From positions 124,001 to 188,000 of the forward strand of contig NZ_VFSD01000008.1 of NCBI RefSeq assembly GCF_014332515.1: a stretch of DNA of 64,000 nucleotides. The letters are read 5' to 3'. Made by a program: the position numbers and the translations under genes. Positions 1 through 7,953 of the stretch are shown here, piece after piece. The notes beneath the pieces are model-generated. The model saw only the letters and a program-made list of their open reading frames with translations. It was not told where the DNA came from and ran no database searches. Within the stretch, counting starts at the first letter, position 1, and the number at the start of each line of letters is the position of its first letter. Source of the stretch: Pontibacter beigongshangensis. Its GTDB lineage: Bacteria > Bacteroidota > Bacteroidia > Cytophagales > Hymenobacteraceae.

Positions 1-1
1 A

Positions 2-274
2 GAAGCTTATGCCGTGGAGGCGCAGCAGCCCAACGGCCAGCGCACCACCAACTATTTCGACAAGGAAACTGGCTTGTTAGTAAAAACAATCAATAGTATG
101 CAGTCGCCGCAAGGCGTTATTACGCAAACCAGGAACTACAAAAACTACAAAGAAGTAAACGGCATTAAGTTCCCGCACATAGTCGAGACCAGCTTCGGAC
201 CTCAGACAATCAAAACAGAGGTGCAGTCGGTGGAGGTAAACAAGGGAATTTCGGATGATGTGTTTAAGCTGTAG
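2..274 (+). CDS. 3' end of an outer-membrane lipoprotein-sorting-like protein (5' partial)
   Basis: The reading frame is open from the first bases of the window, so the gene begins outside it; the GTG at 14 is an internal Val codon. About 90 C-terminal residues are visible. They form alternating beta strands (YFDKETGLLVKT, then NGIKFPHIVETSFGPQ, then VEVNKGISDDVFKL). This pattern is typical of the last strands of the LolA-like half-barrel found in Bacteroidota envelope proteins and in domains attached to M16 peptidases. A strong terminator follows at 333. Without the N-terminal part the exact family cannot be fixed. Confidence 0.6.
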   Translation, partial: EAYAVEAQQPNGQRTTNYFDKETGLLVKTINSMQSPQGVITQTRNYKNYKEVNGIKFPHIVETSFGPQTIKTEVQSVEVNKGISDDVFKL

Positions 275-332
275 TTTAGATACTAGATTTTAGATGCTAG
301 ATAGTAGACTTTAGCTATTTAAACTACGATTC

Positions 333-376
333 AAGAAGGGCACCAGTCGCAGCGGCTGGTGCCCTTCTTTTGTTTT
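333..376 (+). terminator. Intrinsic terminator of the first gene
   Basis: A perfect 14-bp stem (333-346 with 356-369) closes a 9-nt loop and is followed by TTTTGTTTT. It lies 60 bp after the stop codon at 274. Confidence 0.85.
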
Positions 377-400
377 GGATGAGGAGCAGAAACTGCACCA

Positions 401-445
401 GGAGCAGCAGAGCCCTCCAAAGGGCCATTTCCATTCAAATAATTT
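401..445 (+). repeat. Family A repeat, copy 1
   Basis: It has a GGAGCAGCAG arm, a GCCCTCC/AGGGCC palindrome, then ATTCAAATAATT. It continues into the optional 3' module of TTGTTAAAT-type words up to about 480. Confidence 0.75.
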
Positions 446-486
446 AGTTGCTGATTGTTAAATGGCTAAATTGTTAAAATGAATTC

Positions 487-708
487 TCCCCGCTGTTTGG
501 AGTCTTTCGCAGGGCGACTCTAAACTGACAATGAATTAGCAGGAACTTTGTTCCGGAAAAGTTGCCAGAACATTTCGAAAGGCCAAAAAACGCATGCGCT
601 CGTACATTTATAGCTAGCGTTACAGCCAATCGCCAGCAGGAAGTCAGAGACTTCCAATTTTCATTGAAAGTTTGGAGTCGCCCTGCGGAAGACTCCAAAC
701 AGCAGGGG
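487..708. repeat. Inverted doublet of REP-like hairpins (family B)
   Basis: Two arms of about 39 bp (488-526 and 669-708) are reverse complements with two or three mismatches. Each arm is itself a hairpin: TTTGGAGTC, a spacer containing CGCAGGGC, then GACTCYAAA. The layout resembles a bacterial interspersed mosaic element (two REPs in opposite orientation). Nothing between the arms looks coding. Confidence 0.7.
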
Positions 709-736
709 CAGCAGGTGCATCAGAAGCGGGGAATCG

Positions 737-766
737 CCTTGGAGGGGCATTTTGATTAGAATAATT
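737..766 (+). repeat. Family A repeat, copy 2
   Basis: The core is GGAGGGGCATTTTGATTAG followed by AATAATT. The upstream arm is weak. Confidence 0.75.
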
Positions 767-914
767 GCTTCTTCACAGGAGTAAACATGTCGCAGCCTAA
801 CCTCGTGGCAGTAGGATTTTAAATTCCAGAGAATCCTCTCCATCCTTAAATCCTGTGAATCAGGATTCAGACAAGAATTCTAACATCTAAAATCTAGTAT
901 CTACAAACTGAAAG

Positions 915-967
915 AGCAGCACCAGGAGCAGCAGAAGCTCCGGAGGGGCAAAATTATTAGAATAATT
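915..967 (+). repeat. Family A repeat, copy 3 (full length)
   Basis: This is one of the best full-length copies: AGCAGCACCAGGAGCAGCAG arm, CTCCGGAGGGGC palindrome, then ATTAGAATAATT. It lies just beyond the 3' end of the DUF72 gene. Confidence 0.8.
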
Positions 968-976
968 CCCCCCTCG

Positions 977-1891
977 CTAAAACAGTTCCCCCTGCACTGC
1001 CTGCACAAACTTTTTAGGCGGTTTTATGTGCAGCCCGCAGACCGTATTCAGCCTTTCGATCAGGTACATGGCCAGGTCCGGGGCGGCTGTATTATCCGGC
1101 TCGTGCACAAAAAAATAGAGCTGCTGCAGCCCCGCCTCCAGCCATTGCTGCAGCCGCTCCACCCAGGCATCTATGCGGCTGTAGTCGGTGGGGTGCAGGC
1201 CGTTGCCTACAAACCGGATGGTGGCGGTGGGAGTAGTCAGGCGCATGTGCAGCACATCGCGGCGGCCCGCCACATCGGTCAGCACTGTTCCTGCATGGTA
1301 CTTCTCCAGCACCTCGTACAGCTCCTGAGAGGCCGCACGGTCTTTAAACCAATCAGGGTGGCGCAACTCTACTGCCATGGGCACGGATTCCGGCACAAAC
1401 TGAACAAAAGCCTCCAGTTCGGGGAGCTGCCGTGGGCCGAATGAGGGTGGCAGCTGCAGAAACGACACGCCCAGCTTTTCTTCCAGGCCGGCAATGGCCT
1501 CACAGAAAGTGGCCGTCAGGTCCTGCGTGCTGCGCAGCTGCGCCTCGTGGCTGATGAGCTGCGGAAACTTAGGACAAAACCTGAACCCCTGCGGCACGGC
1601 ATGGCGCCAACGGTCTATAGTGTCGGGGCCGGGAATATGGTAGTGGGTGCTGTTGAGTTCTATGGTGTTGAACTGCTTGCCGTACCAGTGCAGCGACTCT
1701 TTTTCGCGCATGCCGGCCGGGTAAATAGAACCAGCCCAAGCCTTGTTTACCCACACCGGCAGCCCTATGTAAATGGCTGGTGCACCAGTGCTGCCAGCGG
1801 CATGCTGCTGCAGGGTGGCAAGCGTATCCGGGTGGTCCGGTGGTAAGGCAAAATCAACCTTGCTGATGTCAGGTAATTTTCCAAAGTCCAT
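977..1891 (-). CDS. DUF72 (YecE-family) protein
   Basis: The 304-residue product matches the DUF72/YecE TIM-barrel family along its length. An N-terminal glycine/tryptophan motif (GLPVWVNKAWAGSIYP, about residues 43-58) comes first, followed by FNTIELNSTHYHIP. Next are FRFCPKFPQLISH, LGVSFLQLPPSFGPR and MAVELRHPDWF. All are hallmarks of the family, which is about 240-300 residues long. The biochemical role of DUF72 is unknown. No signal peptide is seen, so a cytoplasmic protein is expected. The ATG at 1891 is the natural start. The gene is monocistronic and converges with the first gene of the window. Confidence 0.92.
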   Translation of the reverse strand: MDFGKLPDISKVDFALPPDHPDTLATLQQHAAGSTGAPAIYIGLPVWVNKAWAGSIYPAGMREKESLHWYGKQFNTIELNSTHYHIPGPDTIDRWRHAVPQGFRFCPKFPQLISHEAQLRSTQDLTATFCEAIAGLEEKLGVSFLQLPPSFGPRQLPELEAFVQFVPESVPMAVELRHPDWFKDRAASQELYEVLEKYHAGTVLTDVAGRRDVLHMRLTTPTATIRFVGNGLHPTDYSRIDAWVERLQQWLEAGLQQLYFFVHEPDNTAAPDLAMYLIERLNTVCGLHIKPPKKFVQAVQGELF

Positions 1892-2177
1892 AGCGTCTTA
1901 TTTTAAAAATCTATACGTAAAGAGGTCGGTTTATGGCACCATCTGCTCGTGACCTATACCCGGGAAACCATATCGCTTACCCTATAAAAAAGAAAAATCC
2001 ATAAATTAAACTAACAAATTTGAAAATTATTTTTTATAAACTTTCTAATATATATTTTAACAACAATATCGCCGAATCGCGCTCTAAATAGCCCTGACAG
2101 CAAATTTTGACTTATAGCAATTTTGTTCTTAAGCGTGTATCCCCCTACGCCTAAGGGGGCAGCAGGGCTGTAGGGAG
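1892..2177. other. AT-rich divergent intergenic region
   Basis: The sequence between the DUF72 start and the rlpA promoter is AT-rich (poly-A/T stretches near 1990-2060) and shows no coding potential or repeat. It presumably carries the DUF72 promoter, but no clear motif was found for it. Confidence 0.5.
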
Positions 2178-2206
2178 TTGCTTTAAACAATTTTTATTTA
2201 TCTTTG
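2178..2206 (+). promoter_or_regulatory. Bacteroidota-type promoter for rlpA
   Basis: TATCTTTG (2199-2206) matches the Bacteroidota -7 consensus TAnnTTTG, with a TTG at 2178-2180 about 18 nt upstream as the -33 element. It ends 24 nt before the ATG at 2231. Confidence 0.6.
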
Positions 2207-2230
2207 TGGCTTCACCAACTATTAAATGAG

Positions 2231-2896
2231 ATGATTTTTAATAGAACGAACTCTTTTTTATTCTTTATTACGCTACTTTTTATAGGCTTTAGCAGCCCCT
2301 CTTTTTCACAGAAAGTAACCAAAACCCAAACGGGAACTGCCTCCTGGTACGGCAGCAAATACCACGGTAAAAAGACCAGCAGCGGCGAGCGCTTCAACAA
2401 AAACGAATTGACAGCCGCTCATAAGAAACTTCCTTTCGGCACTAAGGTAAAAGTGACAAACCTGGACAACAACAAATCGGTGATCGTTCGGATAAACGAC
2501 CGGGGCCCTTTTGTAGGAAACCGGATAATCGATGTGTCGGAAGCAGCCGCCAGGATACTGGAGATCAGGAGCGCCGGTTTAGGCGAGGTAAAAGTAGAGA
2601 TACTGGGGCAGCCAGGTAAAGAGCTTGCCAGCCTTGAAGATACCGCCGAAGCAGCCGACGACGAAGTATACACCATTCAGGCCGGCGCTTTTTTGCAGCC
2701 TAAGTTTGCAAAGGCTTTTTCTGAAAAGCTCAAAGCCTTCGACAAGCACCTGCCAATTGAGCTAACTCAGGAGCATGTAAATGGCACCAGCGTACACCGC
2801 ATCAGTGCAGGGCGCTTCGAGAACAGGCAACAGGCCGAGGCTTTTAACGAGCTGCTTGCCGAAGAAGGCCTCCATGGAGTGGTGGCAGCAACTTAA
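2231..2896 (+). CDS. rlpA: RlpA-family septal ring protein with SPOR domain
   Basis: The 221-residue exported protein has a hydrophobic signal peptide (about residues 1-25), then an RlpA-like double-psi beta-barrel. The barrel carries the family signature [19 protein letters not shown], then [18 protein letters not shown] and [11 protein letters not shown]-terminal SPOR domain (from about residue 145, starting VYTIQAGAF) would bind denuded septal peptidoglycan. Some RlpA proteins are lytic transglycosylases; activity here is inferred. The frame extends upstream to a TTG at 2204, but the ATG at 2231 follows the promoter and starts the signal peptide. A second RlpA lies at 43000. Confidence 0.9.
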   Translation: MIFNRTNSFLFFITLLFIGFSSPSFSQKVTKTQTGTASWYGSKYHGKKTSSGERFNKNELTAAHKKLPFGTKVKVTNLDNNKSVIVRINDRGPFVGNRIIDVSEAAARILEIRSAGLGEVKVEILGQPGKELASLEDTAEAADDEVYTIQAGAFLQPKFAKAFSEKLKAFDKHLPIELTQEHVNGTSVHRISAGRFENRQQAEAFNELLAEEGLHGVVAAT

Positions 2897-3975
2897 CAGC
2901 GACGTAACCTTACAAAGCCAGCGCGCCCGCATGCAGATCATGTCTGTCGTACGCGGGCAGGGTCAGCAGCAGCAGAACCTCCGGAGCTCCTCTTGTAGAG
3001 AAAAACAAGTCTTCTGTTTCCTGAATTTTGTGCTGGTGCGAGCTTGCCGCTCATACTTTCCTATCAAGCCTTTCCAAAAGGGGCCAAAGCAGCTTGTTAA
3101 TAGATCAATTCTATTAAGCTGTAGCCGTAAGGAACAGTTGGTACGAGCGGCAAGCGCGCACCAGCGACAGGCTTTCCCTTACTTACAAGATGAGCTCCGA
3201 AGGGCCATTTTGATTAGAATAATTCCGAAAGACAGACTTCTTTCTCTTCCTGGACTGACCCGGCTATATAAAATGCGCTTATCTGGCTAATTTGCTGCCA
3301 GATGTATTACACCTGTAGCAGCAGCACTATAGTCGCAATACAGCCGGCTTCTTCTTACTTTCTGCTTTTTGGAACAGAAGTACCTGATGGAGAAATTATT
3401 TCAATAAAAACCCCTATTCTGCTCCTCCGGCAGTTTCTGCGGTTGCTCTTCCTCTATTCTTGATCGCAAGCCTTTTCAGGCACCACCACCTCCTCCGCCT
3501 GGCACAGCAGCCCTATGACAGCAGCTGGCGCAGCCCTCCTCTATTTTGCTTCGCCTGATACTGCCGAGATTATACTTCTGGCAAGGTTCGTGTTGTAACA
3601 ACAAATCAAGGAAGCTTTGCCTACGAAAAAAACTTTACCACATGTGGGCACCATAATCGCGGCACTGGCACTTTTCAGCGCATGAATGGTACAGGCGGCG
3701 GCAGCTTCCTCAAAACAGCAGAAGCTGCAATTAGCCTAGCGATGCATTACACTGGTACCATGGCAGAAGGGGGTGCTAACGTTTTTTTTCTGTTTAAGCC
3801 AAACTTATTGCCAAAATACCGCACCCTGAACGACCACATCGCGTATTAATAAACTTTGCTGTGCAAGCTGAAGCGTATCTGGCCGTATACATGTAGAGAG
3901 GCCTGCTGCCACAGGCATTCAGCTACAGACGGCAGCGCTTGTGTAGAAATGCAAATGATCTAAAGAACTTCTAAG
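2897..3975. other. 1.1-kb non-coding region with a MITE-like repeat
   Basis: The first third is occupied by the repeat at 2978-3224. From about 3225 to 3975 no recognisable gene, RNA or repeat was found. Translations in all frames are short and compositionally odd. It could hold decayed sequence. Confidence 0.5.
2978..3224. repeat. MITE-like palindromic element, copy 1
   Basis: The ends are inverted repeats: CCTCCGGAGCTCCTCTTGTA at 2978 and, reversed, CTTACAAGATGAGCTCCGAA near 3182-3201. Inside, a second inverted pair (TGCGAGCTTGCCGCTC near 3037 and GAGCGGCAAGCGCGCA near 3145) makes most of the element foldable. The right end runs into a family A core (3192-3224). A homologous copy in reverse orientation lies at 31161-31397. 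No transposase is encoded. Confidence 0.75.
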
Positions 3976-4527
3976 GTGCAACAGTTAGAAATAGTTAAGA
4001 TATCAGAAAACCAGGCTAAAATTCTGAGGCATATACTGGGGGAGAGGATTTATTTCTTTTACTCAGACAAGCTCCAGGTGGAAGGCGAGAATGGCCATTT
4101 CCTGTTCTGGGCCAATGGCTTTGCCATTGCACTGTCTACTACCAACAACGGCCTCGATAATTTCAGGACCTACGTGAATATCAGTGCCGACTACAGACTC
4201 TCTAACAAGGAGGCTGCCACTTACTACGAGTTTGACATCAACGTAAGCAATGCGCCGCTCTGGCAGGAGGGGTCTCTGCAGTTTGGCAAGCTCTCCAGCC
4301 TGCGCATCTTCTCCGACCCCATTCTGATGATAGAGGTCTACCAGGATTTTAATGAGGGCAGCGAAAAGGTGGTGATGCACGACTGTGCGCTGGTATTTTA
4401 CTCACATTCCCGAAAGATTCTGGTGCGTGCCCGCCCCGAGGTAATAGGCGGCGTAGATGTGGTTCTGGATGAGCCTTATATTGAGGCGCTCACCCGCAAC
4501 CTGAAGTTAAGGACGACTATTGTCTGA
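3976..4527 (+). CDS. Conserved-looking protein of unknown function
   Basis: The 183-residue product belongs to no family I recognise. It begins at a GTG at 3976; no in-frame ATG lies close by. The sequence is a regular mix of strands and helices with no signal peptide or membrane segment, which suggests a soluble cytoplasmic protein. Recognisable stretches include ILGERIYFFYSDKLQVEG near the start and a C-terminal segment ending LRTTIV. Codon use resembles neighbouring core genes. It stands alone between a repeat-rich gap and a convergent hydrolase gene. Confidence 0.7.
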   Translation: MQQLEIVKISENQAKILRHILGERIYFFYSDKLQVEGENGHFLFWANGFAIALSTTNNGLDNFRTYVNISADYRLSNKEAATYYEFDINVSNAPLWQEGSLQFGKLSSLRIFSDPILMIEVYQDFNEGSEKVVMHDCALVFYSHSRKILVRARPEVIGGVDVVLDEPYIEALTRNLKLRTTIV

Positions 4528-4602
4528 TGCTGCCCCTTACGGCCCACAGACTGAACAGTATCTGCAGGAATAAAAAGCAGGCGCAGCTAGGTTGCCGCCT
4601 TA

Positions 4603-5433
4603 TCAGGATTCGCCAGTCTCCTGCTCCCGTACCTGCCTGGCAAAAGCACCTACCAGCCTGACCAGGTCCGGAATGCACTCCAGGTTGAGCGTGTGCCCGG
4701 CTTGCGGCAACACCTCCAGCCTGGCCACAGGTATTGCCTCACACATAGCCTCTCCGGCCTTTACCGGGCACAAAGGATCTTCAGCGCCATGCACCAGCAG
4801 CACCGGCACCTTTATGCTTTTCAGCTCCTGCAGATAATCATTGCTTTCGCTGATGGTAGCGATTTGCTGCAACAAGCTCTCGGAAGTAAGACTTCGGGAA
4901 GCTTTGCTGCTCTTCAGATGCTCCAGGCTCACCACATAAGGTTTTGTGAAATACCCGCGCCCCAGCACCAGCGGCAGCATCACCTCCAGCAAAAGAGGGG
5001 GGCCACCTGCCAGCAAAGCTACTTCCCAGCTTTGTAGTACAGCATCAAAATAGGCATCCTTTTGCGCGAAGGAAGAAATGAGCACCCCCGCCTGTGCCAG
5101 CTCCGGATGGTTTACCAGCAAACGCTGCGCCACGGCACCTCCCATAGATATCCCGATAATAATGGGCTGCGGCAACTCCAGGGTTTGGAGCAGATCGGCA
5201 ACATCAGCAGCATGCATAGGTATAGTATGCAGGTTTTGTGTTGTATCTGATTTGCCCTGGTTCAGCAGGTCCACCAGCAGCAGTTGGTGCGTTTTGCCCA
5301 GGCTAAACACCAGCCCCGCCCAGGCTGCTGTGGTCTGCGAAAAGCCATTCAGGAAAATCAGGGTTTGAGGGGCTTGCGGGTTGCCGTGCCGTTCGTAATG
5401 GAGCTCTGCGCCGTTAGGTAAGCGGTGTTTCAT
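4603..5433 (-). CDS. Alpha/beta hydrolase
   Basis: The 276-residue cytoplasmic protein has the alpha/beta hydrolase fold with a complete catalytic triad. Ser96 sits in the nucleophile elbow GISMGG, Asp219 in VHGAEDPLCP, and His247 in AGHTLNLE. The oxyanion-hole strand FLNGFSQTTAAW lies near residue 27. The length is typical of the AB_hydrolase_1 group, which includes esterases, lactonases and haloperoxidase-like enzymes; the substrate cannot be inferred. The ATG at 5433 is followed directly by the first beta strand. The gene is monocistronic and converges with the unknown gene ending at 4527. Confidence 0.9.
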   Translation of the reverse strand: MKHRLPNGAELHYERHGNPQAPQTLIFLNGFSQTTAAWAGLVFSLGKTHQLLLVDLLNQGKSDTTQNLHTIPMHAADVADLLQTLELPQPIIIGISMGGAVAQRLLVNHPELAQAGVLISSFAQKDAYFDAVLQSWEVALLAGGPPLLLEVMLPLVLGRGYFTKPYVVSLEHLKSSKASRSLTSESLLQQIATISESNDYLQELKSIKVPVLLVHGAEDPLCPVKAGEAMCEAIPVARLEVLPQAGHTLNLECIPDLVRLVGAFARQVREQETGES

Positions 5434-5638
5434 TTAAGGATAACTGGGGCTTAATATGAGGCAAAGGTAATTATGCTATCGTTCATTTTCTGGTGCATCC
5501 AGCGTGTTTTTTCTTTCTGTCTCTTATTTTATCAGGATTAGCAGAATGTGGCAGAAGTTATGCTTACTGCGAGTTATGGGAGCAGTAGTAACTGAACTGG
5601 GGTAGCTCTGTGCTTTGGAAGTTGTTAGCCATGTTAGC

Positions 5639-5692
5639 AGCAGCACCAGGAGGAGCAGTGCCTCCGGAGGGGCATTTTCATTAGAATAATTT
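5639..5692 (+). repeat. Family A repeat, copy 5 (full length)
   Basis: Complete form: GCAGCACCAGGAGGAGCAG arm, CCTCCGGAGGGGC palindrome, ATTAGAATAATT tail. Confidence 0.8.
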
Positions 5693-5776
5693 ATTCCTGA
5701 TTCCTAGCTGTATTTTGTTGAGAAGTAAGCTCTGCTGTTTAACATCAGCGAATAAGGAGCGAGCAGATTTTTTCTA

Positions 5777-5804
5777 AATTATTCTAATGAAAATGCCCTA
5801 TCCG
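5777..5804 (-). repeat. Family A repeat, copy 6
   Basis: Reverse orientation: AATTATTCTAATGAAAATG followed by CCCTATCCG. The palindrome is degraded on its far side, and CTGCTGCTCC follows at about 5827. Confidence 0.75.
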
Positions 5805-5877
5805 CAATATGTTACACCTGCTGACGCTGCTGCTCCAGATTAAAATTTCTGTCTTAAAATTCCTTTACAAACAGAAA

Positions 5878-5903
5878 ATGCCCCCAGTATTCGTGAGGGC
5901 ATT
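5878..5903 (-). terminator. Terminator of the OmpA/PorP operon
   Basis: A 7-bp stem (AATGCCC/GGGCATT) lies just beyond the stop codon of the OmpA-family gene on the minus strand and is followed by TTCTGTTTG in that direction. Confidence 0.6.
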
Positions 5904-5924
5904 CTCTATCGATAAAGGATGGTG

Positions 5925-7934
5925 TCAGAACCTGATATGCGGCGCGAGTATCTTGAACTCTGTGCGGCGGTTTTCCTGATGCTCTTCCTCAGAACATTTC
6001 ACCCCATCCACACATCGGTTCAGGATCATGGTTTCGCCGTACCCTTTCGCCACAATCCTGCTGCTTGGTATCCCCCTCGATACAATGTAATTCACGGCGG
6101 CCCTGGCTCTGGCATCGGACAGGATCTGGTTATAGCGTGCACTTTCGCGGCTGTCGGTGTGGGAGCTAAGCTCTATCCTGATGCTTGGGTTTTCCTCCAG
6201 TGTTCGCACCAACTTGTCGAGCTCACGGGCAGCATCCGGCCTGATTTCGGACTTATTTAGGTCGTAATAGATATTCTTAAGCAAGATCGGTTGCTCGGGT
6301 GTATCCCTGTTAAAGTCGACTTCCAGGTTAAGGGTGTCAGTTGGTGCGTTGCATTCCATCATCATGGTAACGGCATGCGTCAGGTAGCCCCCTTTGCTTC
6401 CGCGTATGGTATACTGCACGCCACCGTTCACGTTGAAGTAAAAATGGCCTTTGGCATCGGTAGCCACCTGCTCAAAGGTACCGGTCTCCTCATTCAGCAA
6501 CTGCACCAGGGCATTCTCTACCGGCACCTGTGTGGTTTGCCGGGTTCTCGGGTCTCTCACGGTTTCGGCCACCACCCCCTGTACCTTGCACGGAATAGAA
6601 ATATAGTCGAATGCGAAGAGGTTGTCGGTGGTGTTGGCCTGCAGGCGATCTGATGTAATTAGGCCGGCTTTCCCGGTGCTGTCCAGCAGCATTCCGAAAT
6701 CGTCAGTGGAGGAATTGATCGGGTATTGCAAGTTCTCGGCGCTGTGCCACCTGGTGTGCACCCCGTCTGCTTTAAATATATCCAGGCCACCCATGCCCAA
6801 ATGACCATCTGAAGAGAAATAGAGCACACCGTCTGCTCCGACAGTCGGGAAGCTTTCGCGGCCCGGGGTGTTAATGCCCTCGCCTGCATTTACAGGTTTC
6901 CCCCAGCTCCCGTTTTCCTGCCGTTCGCAATAGTAAATGTCTGTAGCGCCAGCACCACCAGGCATATCCGACACAAAATAAAGTATCCTGCCATCTGGTG
7001 TCACAGCCGGATGCCCTACCGAATAAGCATCCGGTCGGTTGTACCGGAAAGGCTTCACGTTCTCCCAGTTTCCCTTCTTCAGTTCCGCCGTATAAATCTC
7101 CAACCGGTTTGTTTCCAGGTTGGCGTTGCTGGTAAACCAGCTGGTAGGGTCAGCGTTACCCTTGCGCCTTACCCGTTTTCTGGCGGCTACCCTTGTAAAG
7201 AAAAGCAGATTCTCCCGCTCCAGAAAAGTAGCCGGCCCGTTATGGAAACCCGTGTTGACCGGTGCCGGCAAGGCTACTGGCGTTCCCCAGGTGGAGTCGG
7301 AGGTGGCAGGTGCGAAGTAAAGTTGAATGTACCCGTTTCCGGTCCAGCCAGAACGCGTAGAGGAGCTTTGTCTGGTCGAGGTGGTATCGCCGCTCAGGCG
7401 GTCTGATGCGAAGATAATTCCGTCTTTAAACTTTATGGGACTGAAGTCGGAACTGCCGGCGTTAATGCCTGCTGCTTTTTTGATGGTATAGGGCCTTGCA
7501 TTTTGCTGCCAGGCGATGGCGGAGTCGCAGGAGGCAACGAGTTTGGCGGCCAGTTCTTTTTTGCCAGCGGCCCTGCTGCCGTAGTTCTGGTATAGCTCTT
7601 TTGCTTTGTCGAAGTTGCCATTGTACTTGGCTGCATGGGCATAATGCAGCAAATTAACGGGGTCTGCATCCGGGAAGTTAACTACCTGGGCATACCAGAA
7701 CTCGGCCTCCCGGTTATTGTTCATCAGCCGGTAGCTGTCTGCGATGCGCTGCACCACCGGCAGGCTTGGCTCCCCGGCACTCAGCACGTTCTTATAAGCT
7801 GTTACCGCTGCGCTAAACTCATATTTATCGAAATGCCTGTTGGCCTGCTTTAGCGCATTCTGAGCCGCTACAGGTTGTATAACGGCTATGATAAGAGCTG
7901 GCAGCAATAGTTTCAGGAATAGTGTGATCTTCAT
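5925..7934 (-). CDS. PorE-like OmpA-family protein (TPR, PD40 propeller, CRD, OmpA)
   Basis: This 669-residue envelope protein has a signal peptide (residues 1-24, ending PVAAQ). TPR-like helices follow (about 27-140), then a beta-propeller of PD40/WD40-like blades (about 150-440; repeated phrases such as IIFASDRLSGD and LYFSSDGHLGMGG). A carboxypeptidase-regulatory-like domain comes next (about 455-540), then a C-terminal OmpA domain (about 550-669, with IELSSHTDSRES as the peptidoglycan-binding motif). The domain order is that of PorE, the T9SS component thought to anchor the machine to peptidoglycan. It is the last gene of an operon, 19 bp after PorP/SprF. It may be a paralogue dedicated to the adjacent adhesin rather than the housekeeping PorE. 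Confidence 0.88.
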   Translation of the reverse strand: MKITLFLKLLLPALIIAVIQPVAAQNALKQANRHFDKYEFSAAVTAYKNVLSAGEPSLPVVQRIADSYRLMNNNREAEFWYAQVVNFPDADPVNLLHYAHAAKYNGNFDKAKELYQNYGSRAAGKKELAAKLVASCDSAIAWQQNARPYTIKKAAGINAGSSDFSPIKFKDGIIFASDRLSGDTTSTRQSSSTRSGWTGNGYIQLYFAPATSDSTWGTPVALPAPVNTGFHNGPATFLERENLLFFTRVAARKRVRRKGNADPTSWFTSNANLETNRLEIYTAELKKGNWENVKPFRYNRPDAYSVGHPAVTPDGRILYFVSDMPGGAGATDIYYCERQENGSWGKPVNAGEGINTPGRESFPTVGADGVLYFSSDGHLGMGGLDIFKADGVHTRWHSAENLQYPINSSTDDFGMLLDSTGKAGLITSDRLQANTTDNLFAFDYISIPCKVQGVVAETVRDPRTRQTTQVPVENALVQLLNEETGTFEQVATDAKGHFYFNVNGGVQYTIRGSKGGYLTHAVTMMMECNAPTDTLNLEVDFNRDTPEQPILLKNIYYDLNKSEIRPDAARELDKLVRTLEENPSIRIELSSHTDSRESARYNQILSDARARAAVNYIVSRGIPSSRIVAKGYGETMILNRCVDGVKCSEEEHQENRRTEFKILAPHIRF

Positions 7935-7953
7935 TTTTTACGGCAAATATGAT

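Larger units (their letters stand above)
275..976. other. Repeat-rich convergent intergenic region
   Basis: No gene is supported here. The region holds the terminator at 333, three family A repeats (401, 737, 915) and a palindrome doublet (487-708). It also has an inverted pair of the low-complexity word TAGATACTAGATTTTAGAT at about 276-301 and, reversed, at 880-906. Short open frames across it only read through the repeats. Confidence 0.7.
5434..5877. other. Intergenic region with a facing pair of family A repeats
   Basis: No gene is supported. Two family A copies (5639-5692 forward, 5777-5804 reverse) have their AT ends pointing at each other, about 85 bp apart. Confidence 0.6.
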
